A DNA stretch of 64,000 nucleotides from the NCBI GenBank assembly GCA_963830165.1, contig CAWHKZ010000005.1:248001-312000 (forward strand). Reading direction: 5' to 3'. Position numbers and translations under genes: made by a program. Positions 1-6,931 of the stretch are shown here, in pieces. Under the pieces are notes generated by a model. That model made no database searches, had not been told where the DNA came from, and saw only the letters and a program-made list of their open reading frames with translations. The DNA is from Bog-756 sp963830165. Its GTDB lineage: Bacteria; Actinomycetota; Acidimicrobiia; Acidimicrobiales; RAAP-2. The number at the start of each line of letters is the position of its first letter. Within the stretch, counting starts at the first letter, position 1.

Positions 1-2922
1 GTCGTCGGACTGGGCCCCTCCGGAGTAGGTCGTCGTGCAGGTCGCCTGGTCCGGCACGTCGCCGTCGAGAGCCACCGACGGACACAACGTCCCGCCATCG
101 CCCGTGAACGTCACCGTGCCGGTGGGGTCACCGGCTCCCGTCGCCGGGTTGGAGACCGTCGCCGTGTAGGTGACGGACTGACCGGCCACCGGGGCGCTGG
201 GCGACGCGGTCACCGTGGTCTGGCTGGCGACCGACTCCGTCGCCGTGGCGGCGGGGTCGAGGGTCACGGTCAGGATGTTCCGGTACAGGTCGGGATCGGT
301 CGTCCCGATGGTCCACTGGGCGCTCGGGTTGGTGCCGAACGTCTCACCGGCGGTCGCGTCCCCGGGCATGCGGTAGCCCGAGAAGACCATCGTCAACGTA
401 CCGTCGGAGTTCTGGACCACGCTCGGTCCGTAGGCGCGCCCCTCGTAGTAGGCGCTGATCCCGAGGGGGTCGTCGTGGCCGGCCGCGAGGGCGTCGTCCT
501 GGGCGACCGATGCGGCGAAGGTGTAGTCGGTGCTGAGCACGACCTGGGGAACCGTCCAGTGTTCGCCGTCGGTGGACTCGCTGTAGAAGATCTGGTTGAA
601 GGCGTCACTGTCGCCGTCGGCCGCGTAGGCACCGGACAGGAAGAGACCGTAGGTCCCGTTCGGGTTGGTGATGATCGTCCCCGCCGAGCCGGCCCACCGC
701 ATCTCGGTGGCGTCCGGCGTGCCGGGGGCCGAGTACTTGTTGAGGTCGATCTGCCCGCTGGCGTTGAGTGGGTTGGTGGTGCTCGACGGGTCGGTCAGGT
801 CGTCGTAGGCGCCGCCGCCGTTGCTGGCGCAGTTGCCCGACTCGCAGCCGGCCCCGCTGATGATTCCCCCGTTGGCCAGGCCGGTCGTCGAGAAGTTCAC
901 GCCGTCGGTGGTGTAGGCCACGCGGACGACCGACAGGTCCTCGTTGTTCTTGTAGAGCTTGGACACGTCCGTGGCCTTCCCCTCCCCGGTCAGGGCGAGG
1001 GTGCCCGGCGCCACCGTGGTGGCACCGGGAGCGGCGATGTACGAGTTCGAGGCGTAGGTCCAGCCGTTGTAGGTACTGGCGACGGTGCAGCCACCGAGCG
1101 TCCCGGCCGTCTCGTTGAGGCTGGTGCACGTGAGGGGCACGATGGCCGTGGCCGTGCTGCCCGAGACGTTCGTGGTGGCGCCGATCTGGACCGACCACGG
1201 CCCGGTCGAGGGGAGGTCCTGCGAGATGTACGTGCCGGGCGTGAAGCTGATGGTCTGCCCGGTCGCCGAGTTGAGGGTGCCACTTCCGGTGGTCTCACCG
1301 GCGTCGTAGTAGTTGAGCTCCTTCTCGGTGTACATGACGATGGTGGAGCCGGACGGCGCACCCGGGTAGCTCGGCAGCACGCCCACGATCCCGTCGGGCG
1401 CGACCAGGCCGTTGGTCATCCCGTCGCCTCCGCCCACGTTGTAGGCCGTGGCCGGCACGATCGGATCGCCGGTGATCGGTTGGCTCGCCCCCAGGGTCAG
1501 CGAGCTCGGGCTGTCCCCTGTCGTGCAGTCCTCGATGTGGGTGGTCGGGTTGGCGTTGGCGCCCGAGCAGTAGATCGCGCTGCCGTTGACGTAGAGGCGG
1601 TTGGGCGCATTGTCGTTGAAGGTCGTACCGGTGAGGGAGTTGGCGAAGCCCGGACCGGAGGCGGCGATGATGTCACTGGTGAACGAGGCCAGGCCACCGT
1701 CGCCGGTCGTCTTGTTCGGACCGGCGGGGATCACCAGGCCGGTGTCCGAACTGGGGGTCGTGAAGCCGAGGACCTGCTCGACGAGGTCACCGGCGTCGAC
1801 GGTCAGCGTCTTGCCGGACGCGGTGGTGCAACCGGTCAGCGAGCTGGTACCGAGCCCGGTGCAGGTGATCACGGTGGGAGGGGTACCCGTGCCGGTAGGG
1901 GTCTGGGTGAGGTCGACGAAGCTCCCCACCGTGCCGGTGCCGGCGGTGTTCGGATCCATGACCAGCTGCTCCGGCGAGCCCGGCGTGCCCAGCGTCGTGA
2001 GCGGGATGGCCTGTGCCGTGCCGTGGGTGAGGCCGACCGAGGACGAGCCGGTGGGCACGAACGCGTCGGGGTCGATGCCGATCTCCTCGGTGGAGGGCAG
2101 GCCGGCGAGCGGGCTGGACTCGGTGGGGGCGAACTTGTGGATCAGCATGCCGACACCCTGCATGTCACCGGCGGCGCGGGCCAGGGTGTACAGGTACGTG
2201 TTGCCGTCGACCGTGATGATGTTGGCGTGACCCTGACCGTCGTCGTTGACGTCGGACGATGCGCAGTACCCCGGGTTCTGCTCGAGGGCCTCGCCGTCGT
2301 AGGTCCAGTCCTTGCCGTTGTCGGTCGACGTGGCCGCAACCAGGGCCTCGTCCTCGTCCTTGGGTCGGTAGTCGAAGTAGCCGGTGAGGCTCCCGTCGGC
2401 GTTCTTGACCACATGGGGGAAGTAGGCGGGAGCAAGCGGCAGGGTGGTGTCGGCCGGCTGCTTCGCGGGGGTGCCCGAGTACTCCTGGGTCTGGCTGCCC
2501 GTCCCGCAGTACCCATCAAGTGGTCCGGGGGTCCCGACGGTGCCGTTCGGGTACGGGGTGTCGCCGTCGGTGCCCGAGTTCACCCCGGGGTACACGGCGA
2601 GATTCGGCTCGGCGGTGACGCCGGAGCCGGTGGTCGCGCCACCGGGCGTGTACGTCGGCAGGACCGTGCCCGGGGACTGGCTGGCATACGCAGGCGACCC
2701 CGGATCACCCTGGGAGAGATTCCACGGAGCGGCGGTCGTGCCGTTGGTGATGGTGGCCAGGGACGGGGTGCCCGGCGAGTAGAAGGTCGTGGACCCGGCG
2801 GCGGCCGCCGGTGTGGCGGTGGCGACCGCCAGGGGCACGCCGACCGTGCCCGCGACGACCAGCAGGGCTGCCAGTGCGCCGGGCGCGGTACGACGGATGC
2901 GGGACGACAGGGAACGGTTCAT
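1..2922 (-). CDS. Secreted sialidase-like propeller protein with Ig-like domain, 3' end outside window
   Basis: An uninterrupted frame runs from an ATG at 2922 leftwards to base 1 without a stop, giving at least 974 residues; the C-terminus lies beyond the window. A GGAGG ribosome site about 8 bases upstream supports the start. Residues 1-43 look like a Sec signal peptide: a basic MNRSLSSRIRR start, a hydrophobic LAALLVVAG core and a small-residue cleavage region. BNR-like pieces (STDNGKDW near residue 197, STDGEHW near 782) are typical of sialidase-type beta-propellers, which usually bind or cleave exposed glycans. From about residue 900 the sequence matches a bacterial Ig-like domain (Big_3 type). 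No catalytic set can be assigned with confidence, so a purely binding role is possible. It is expected outside the cell. The gene stands alone, with the next gene on the same strand 353 bases upstream. Confidence 0.8.
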   Translation of the reverse strand, partial: MNRSLSSRIRRTAPGALAALLVVAGTVGVPLAVATATPAAAAGSTTFYSPGTPSLATITNGTTAAPWNLSQGDPGSPAYASQSPGTVLPTYTPGGATTGSGVTAEPNLAVYPGVNSGTDGDTPYPNGTVGTPGPLDGYCGTGSQTQEYSGTPAKQPADTTLPLAPAYFPHVVKNADGSLTGYFDYRPKDEDEALVAATSTDNGKDWTYDGEALEQNPGYCASSDVNDDGQGHANIITVDGNTYLYTLARAAGDMQGVGMLIHKFAPTESSPLAGLPSTEEIGIDPDAFVPTGSSSVGLTHGTAQAIPLTTLGTPGSPEQLVMDPNTAGTGTVGSFVDLTQTPTGTGTPPTVITCTGLGTSSLTGCTTASGKTLTVDAGDLVEQVLGFTTPSSDTGLVIPAGPNKTTGDGGLASFTSDIIAASGPGFANSLTGTTFNDNAPNRLYVNGSAIYCSGANANPTTHIEDCTTGDSPSSLTLGASQPITGDPIVPATAYNVGGGDGMTNGLVAPDGIVGVLPSYPGAPSGSTIVMYTEKELNYYDAGETTGSGTLNSATGQTISFTPGTYISQDLPSTGPWSVQIGATTNVSGSTATAIVPLTCTSLNETAGTLGGCTVASTYNGWTYASNSYIAAPGATTVAPGTLALTGEGKATDVSKLYKNNEDLSVVRVAYTTDGVNFSTTGLANGGIISGAGCESGNCASNGGGAYDDLTDPSSTTNPLNASGQIDLNKYSAPGTPDATEMRWAGSAGTIITNPNGTYGLFLSGAYAADGDSDAFNQIFYSESTDGEHWTVPQVVLSTDYTFAASVAQDDALAAGHDDPLGISAYYEGRAYGPSVVQNSDGTLTMVFSGYRMPGDATAGETFGTNPSAQWTIGTTDPDLYRNILTVTLDPAATATESVASQTTVTASPSAPVAGQSVTYTATVSNPATGAGDPTGTVTFTGDGGTLCPSVALDGDVPDQATCTTTYSGGAQSDD

Positions 2923-3275
2923 CAGGTGCCTCCACCAGGGATCGATGGCGCATTGCTACCAGCGGCCGTTCCGGCCATGTCGCCTCAACGGCCGTTGTCA
3001 CAATGAATTCATCGACCCTCTACCTTCTGGTGACGCAACCGACACACACCGGGGACCTCGAGCGGGCTCCGCCGCCGTCGCCGCGGGAGGGACCGCTCTT
3101 CGGCCGAACGGCGACAGGACCATCCCCCGTCGCCGGGCCCGGTCCCACGACCCGCGTGTGCACAGCCGGAGTCCGGTACCGCTTCCGGGCGAGGCGCTCG
3201 GGACGCAGCGAGGTGGGCTGTCGTCCCGAGATCGCCGCGCCGCCCTCGGGCGGAAGCCCGTCAGGTCCGGGCGGT
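2923..3275. other. Intergenic stretch with two perfect palindromes
   Basis: No gene is seen in these 353 bases between two minus-strand secreted-protein genes. Two perfect palindromes, CAACGGCCGTTG at 2986-2997 and ATGAATTCAT at 3003-3012, lie 65-90 bases upstream of the sialidase-like gene. They are candidate operator or promoter elements for that gene, but no regulator is known for them and no clear -35/-10 pair is visible. Confidence 0.35.
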
Positions 3276-3938
3276 TCAGGCCTTGATGGTGAGGGAGTCC
3301 GCCGGGACGTCGGTCGTGGTGGCGATGTACGGGCCCCCGCCGGCCACCATCGAGATCGTCTGGCTGGTGTCCGCCGGGACGTCGAGCGAGCCGCTGCCGA
3401 TGGCCGTGCCGGTCAGCGTCTGGTCGGACGAGGTGGTGTTGTCCACGGTGAGTGCCACGAAGCCGGGCGCACCCTGGGCCGGGTAGTGGTCGGTGACGTG
3501 GTTCACGTTGAAGATGATGTGCCCCTTGGCGTTCGGGAGCAGCCTGACGGTCGGTGCCGCATAGGCGTCGACGGTCAGGTTCACCGAGTTGAGTGCCGTG
3601 CCGTCGACGGTGACCCCCACGGCCACGCTACCCACCGCGAGGTTCGGGGTGACGGCCGTGCACTTGCTCGGCGACGGGCAGGTCACCGACAGGGCCGGGT
3701 CGCCCCCGAAGGTGACGGCGGTCGAGCCGGCGGTGGTGCTGAAGCCGTGTCCGTGGATCACGATCGGGATCGAGGTGCCGGCCGGGGCCGACACCGGCGA
3801 GATGCGCGACACCGACGGCAGCGAGACCGCCGAGGCCGAGCCCAGCGTGCCCGGCACGCCGACGGCGACCAGCAGGCCGGACGCCACGACGGCCAGCGAC
3901 GACGCGAGCAGGGTCGGGGACAGCGAGCGCGAGCGCAT
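3276..3938 (-). CDS. Secreted IPT/TIG-domain protein
   Basis: The 220-residue product begins with a signal peptide (MRSRSLSPTLL followed by a hydrophobic stretch to about residue 37). The frame is open further upstream, but the ATG at 3938 is chosen because a GGAGG site precedes it by about 8 bases and the signal peptide starts there. Residues ~40-125 fit an IPT/TIG immunoglobulin-like fold (PVSAPAGTSIPIVIHGHGF, then VTFGG and a VTVDG strand). The C-terminal ~90 residues are a beta-rich region of unknown type. The fold is used for extracellular binding; no enzyme motif is seen. It may belong to the same exported set as its minus-strand neighbour, although 353 bases separate them. Confidence 0.75.
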   Translation of the reverse strand: MRSRSLSPTLLASSLAVVASGLLVAVGVPGTLGSASAVSLPSVSRISPVSAPAGTSIPIVIHGHGFSTTAGSTAVTFGGDPALSVTCPSPSKCTAVTPNLAVGSVAVGVTVDGTALNSVNLTVDAYAAPTVRLLPNAKGHIIFNVNHVTDHYPAQGAPGFVALTVDNTTSSDQTLTGTAIGSGSLDVPADTSQTISMVAGGGPYIATTTDVPADSLTIKA

Positions 3939-4079
3939 GGGCAGAGCCTCCTGGTTCGTGGTGCATTGCGGCCGCCGCGGCCACACCCTCCGTCGCACCT
4001 GTCTATGCAAACGAACGGGTCGGCGTTCCGTTACAGGTCCGGGCCGGCGACACACCACCAGGCAGGCGGCCGCTGCCGT

Positions 4080-4829
4080 TCAGGCGAGCAGGCCGGTGAA
4101 GCGGCGGGCGAACGTGTAGGCGTCGCCCGGCCACCGGGCCGACAGGTACGTGCCGTCGAGCACGGTGAAGCCCCGGTCGTCGCTCGTGGCGTCGTCCCTC
4201 CGCAATGAGCGGGGCCCGCGGGTGAACTGGCCCCGGTCGTCGAGCGCGGCCACCACCTCGTCCTCCACGTAGGCGGGGTAGGTCCGGTAGTACCGGCCGA
4301 GCTTCCATGCCGTCGCCAGGTACGCGCCGCGCTCCATCGGCTTGGTCAGGCACGTCGTTCGCCGATCGGCGATCACGCTCCGGCCGGTCGCCGGATCGAG
4401 TGTCCTGGCCAGTACCAGGACACCGTGGCAGATGGCCCCGACCGGCCGTTCGAGCTGCCAGAAGGCGGCCACCTTGGCCCGGAGCACCGCGGAACCCAGG
4501 TACTGCCGCATGCCTGGTGCATGACCGCCGGGCAGGAGCAGGGCGTCGAACGCCGTCGGGTCGAGGCCCTCCCAGCTGACCGGCTCCCGGAAGGCACCGT
4601 CCTCGAGGAGCCGCCCGTAGAACGCCTTGGGCTGGTCGGCCGCGCCGAGCCTGCCGAAGATGACGCCGTCGAGCAGTCGGGGGTCGGCGGCCGGGGCGAC
4701 GCCGCCGGACTCGGTGGCGAACACCACCTCATGGCCGGCGCCGGTGAGGTAGTGCCAGGGAACGGCCACCTCGGTGACGTCCACGTCGTGATCGGGCAGC
4801 GGAACGAGGACTCGGACGGGCACGCCCAC
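4080..4829 (-). CDS. DJ-1/PfpI family protein (class I glutamine amidotransferase-like fold)
   Basis: The product of about 249 residues has the DJ-1/PfpI layout: a VLVPLPD first strand, an LLPGGHAPGM loop, and a nucleophile elbow GAICHGV with the conserved cysteine near residue 134. Members are intracellular chaperones, glyoxalases or proteases, often stress-linked; which activity applies here cannot be read from the sequence. The frame is open to 4904, but the sequence before residue VGVPVRVL looks non-conserved and Arg/Pro-rich, so a GTG start at 4829 (or 4823) is preferred; no strong ribosome site supports either. It is divergent from the M50 protease gene, and a DosR-like box lies between them, which suggests joint stress control. 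Confidence 0.75.
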   Translation of the reverse strand: MGVPVRVLVPLPDHDVDVTEVAVPWHYLTGAGHEVVFATESGGVAPAADPRLLDGVIFGRLGAADQPKAFYGRLLEDGAFREPVSWEGLDPTAFDALLLPGGHAPGMRQYLGSAVLRAKVAAFWQLERPVGAICHGVLVLARTLDPATGRSVIADRRTTCLTKPMERGAYLATAWKLGRYYRTYPAYVEDEVVAALDDRGQFTRGPRSLRRDDATSDDRGFTVLDGTYLSARWPGDAYTFARRFTGLLA

Positions 4830-4906
4830 GACGCTAGGCCGCGACGGCCGCACCGGTCCTCGGCCGACGCCCGACACCGGCTCCCGACGCCCGGTTCCCG
4901 ACAAGA

Positions 4907-4922
4907 AGGGGACTTCGCCCCT
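4907..4922. promoter_or_regulatory. DosR-like box between the PfpI and M50 protease genes
   Basis: The 16-mer GGGGACTTCGCCCCTA (with a flanking A it gives the dyad AGGGG/CCCCT) agrees at 13 of 16 positions with the box at 12755. It resembles the GGGAC...GCCCT core bound by mycobacterial DosR/DevR. It sits about 77 bases from the start codons of both divergent genes. Binding is inferred, not shown. Confidence 0.45.
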
Positions 4923-4998
4923 AGGTCACCCGCCACGGGGCGGGCATGCTGGCCTGGCGACCGTCCGGCGGGTGTCCGGGAAGGTCGGAGGAAACGTC

Positions 4999-6150
4999 AT
5001 GAACCAGAACCTGCGGCTCGGCAAGATCGCCGGGATCCCCGTCGGTCTCAATTGGAGCGTCCTGTTCGTCTTCGCGCTCCTGGCCTGGGAGTTGGCCGAT
5101 CTCGTCCTCCCCCAGGACCAGCCCCACCACTCCTCAGGCCTCTACTGGGCGGCGGGAATCGTCACGACCATCCTGTTCTTCGCGTCGCTGCTGGCCCACG
5201 AGGCCTCCCACGCCATCGTGGCCAAGCGCCACGGCATCGGTGTGCACCGCATCACCCTCTGGCTGTTCGGCGGGGTGTCGGAGCTGGAGAGCGAGGCCCT
5301 CACCCCGGGCGTCGACTTCCGGGTGGCCGTGGTCGGGCCACTGACGAGCTTCGCCGTCGCTCTGGTTTCCGGGGCCGCGGCCCTGGCGCTGGCCGGCGGA
5401 ACCGGCGACCACCTCGTCGTGGCCGCCTCCCTCGGATGGCTGGCCTGGATCAACATCCTGCTCGGCGGGTTCAACCTGATACCGGCGGCCCCGCTCGACG
5501 GTGGCCGGATCCTGCGGGCGGCACTCTGGCACCGGAGCGGCGACCGCGTGGCCGCCTCCGCGACGGCGTCCCGGTGCGGCGAGTTCTTCGGTTACGCACT
5601 GGTGGTGTTCGGGGTGCTCGAGAGCCTCAGCGTCGGCCTCATCGGCCTGTGGTTCGTCTTCCTGGGCTGGTTCCTGCTGACCGCGGCCCGCGCCGAGCGG
5701 TCGAACGTGGTGCTGCGATCGTCGCTCGGCGACGTGCGGGTGCGCGACCTCATGACCGCGGGTCCGGTCACGTTCCCGGCGCAAGGATCCGTGGCCGAGC
5801 TGGTGGACCAGCGGCTCCACCACTACCGCTTCAGCACCTATCCGCTGGTGGCGCCCGATGGGCGCCTGGTCGGGCTGACCACGCTCAGTCGGATCCGGCA
5901 CGTGCCGCCGGACCGGCGGGTCGCCACACGGCTGGTCGACACCGCAGCACCGCTACCCCAGGTCCCGGTCGGCTCACCGGACGAGCCGGTCGCCGACCTG
6001 TTCCAGCGCATGCAGGCGTCGCCGGACGGACGGGCACTGGTCATCGACGGAACCGGCCGGCTGGTCGGCATCGTGTCACCGAGCGACGTGGCCCGCTACG
6101 TGCAGGTGGCCATGCTGCGCCCGGCCGGTGGAACGTCGACCCGCAACTGA
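4999..6150 (+). CDS. Site-2-type M50 zinc metalloprotease with CBS pair
   Basis: This 383-residue membrane protein is an intramembrane zinc protease of the M50 family. HEASH (residues 67-71) is the HExxH zinc motif, and the third ligand lies in NLIPAAPLDGG near residue 160. There are about six membrane segments before residue 245. From residue ~248 to the end there is a tandem CBS pair (VRDLM start), which usually binds adenosyl nucleotides and gates activity. The ATG at 4999 is chosen over an upstream in-frame start because GGAGGAAACGTC precedes it. M50-CBS proteins of this layout include a member of the mycobacterial DosR dormancy regulon; the box upstream and the stress genes nearby fit such a role. 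The substrate is unknown. Confidence 0.88.
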   Translation: MNQNLRLGKIAGIPVGLNWSVLFVFALLAWELADLVLPQDQPHHSSGLYWAAGIVTTILFFASLLAHEASHAIVAKRHGIGVHRITLWLFGGVSELESEALTPGVDFRVAVVGPLTSFAVALVSGAAALALAGGTGDHLVVAASLGWLAWINILLGGFNLIPAAPLDGGRILRAALWHRSGDRVAASATASRCGEFFGYALVVFGVLESLSVGLIGLWFVFLGWFLLTAARAERSNVVLRSSLGDVRVRDLMTAGPVTFPAQGSVAELVDQRLHHYRFSTYPLVAPDGRLVGLTTLSRIRHVPPDRRVATRLVDTAAPLPQVPVGSPDEPVADLFQRMQASPDGRALVIDGTGRLVGIVSPSDVARYVQVAMLRPAGGTSTRN

Positions 6151-6184
6151 CGGGCCGGCCCCCGACCCACCCGGCGTCCCGGTC

Positions 6185-6931
6185 TCAGGGGACCGGTACC
6201 AGCAGCAGGGGAACCGGGCAGCGGGTCAGGATCTCGCGTGCCACCGCACCCCGTTCGGGCCCGGCGGTGCGGGGCCATCCGACGACCACCAGCTCCGGTG
6301 CGATCGAGGCGATCACCGCCAGGACCTCCTCGGAGGGAACGCCGATGCGCAGTTCGACCCGGGCATCCCGCAGGCCCGGCCCGTGCCGGGACACGAACTC
6401 CTGCAGGTAGGCGTCGGCCTCGTGCTGCACCTGGTCGGTAAAGGGCGGGACCTCGACGTCCACGTGCACCACCACCAGGTCCAGGCCGGTCCACTCCGGT
6501 AGGGCCAGGGCCCACCGCAGGGCATGGCTCGAGGTCGGCGAACCCTCCACGGCCACCAGCACGGTCGACACGTGGTCGATCGGGCCGACGTCCGGCGGCA
6601 CCGCCACCAACGGCGTGTCGGTGCGCCGGGTCACGTCGAGTACCAGGTGACCGGCCGGCCGCGGCCCAGAGGTCCGGTCGCGCAGCCCGAGCACCATGGC
6701 CACCACGTCGGCCCGGTCGGCTTCGGTGGCCAGGGCGTCGGCCGGTGCACCCGCGAGGGTCCGGAGGGTGAGCCCCGCCTCGCGGGCCGAGGACGTGGCC
6801 GTCTCGTGGCCGTCCTCCAGGACGTGGACCGCCTCGAGGTCGGCACCGAGCGAGGTCGCCACCGCCCGCCCCACGGTCAGGACGGCCCGAGCCGCCGCCG
6901 AGTTGTCGATCGCCGCCACCACGCGTGTCAT
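6185..6931 (-). CDS. Tandem universal stress protein (two Usp domains)
   Basis: The 248-residue protein contains two UspA folds, residues ~1-113 (VVAAIDNSAAAR) and ~120-248 (VLVAVEGSPTSSHAL). The second keeps a C-terminal strand typical of Usp (CPVPLLLVPVP), but the ATP-binding GxxGxxG loop is not clear in either half, so nucleotide binding is uncertain. The start ATG at 6931 overlaps the stop of the GH65 gene by 4 bases (ATGA), making it the last gene of a four-gene coupled operon. It converges with the M50 protease gene; a small hairpin (CCGGTC/GACCGG, 6179-6196) spans its stop. Tandem Usp proteins commonly act in dormancy and low-oxygen responses. Confidence 0.85.
   Translation of the reverse strand: MTRVVAAIDNSAAARAVLTVGRAVATSLGADLEAVHVLEDGHETATSSAREAGLTLRTLAGAPADALATEADRADVVAMVLGLRDRTSGPRPAGHLVLDVTRRTDTPLVAVPPDVGPIDHVSTVLVAVEGSPTSSHALRWALALPEWTGLDLVVVHVDVEVPPFTDQVQHEADAYLQEFVSRHGPGLRDARVELRIGVPSEEVLAVIASIAPELVVVGWPRTAGPERGAVAREILTRCPVPLLLVPVP

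Noticed and set aside
475..3006. A long plus-strand open frame opposite the sialidase-like gene
   Set aside because: It is Gly/Arg/Val-rich with no family similarity and mirrors the codon bias of the true minus-strand gene, which has a signal peptide, ribosome site and Ig-like domain.
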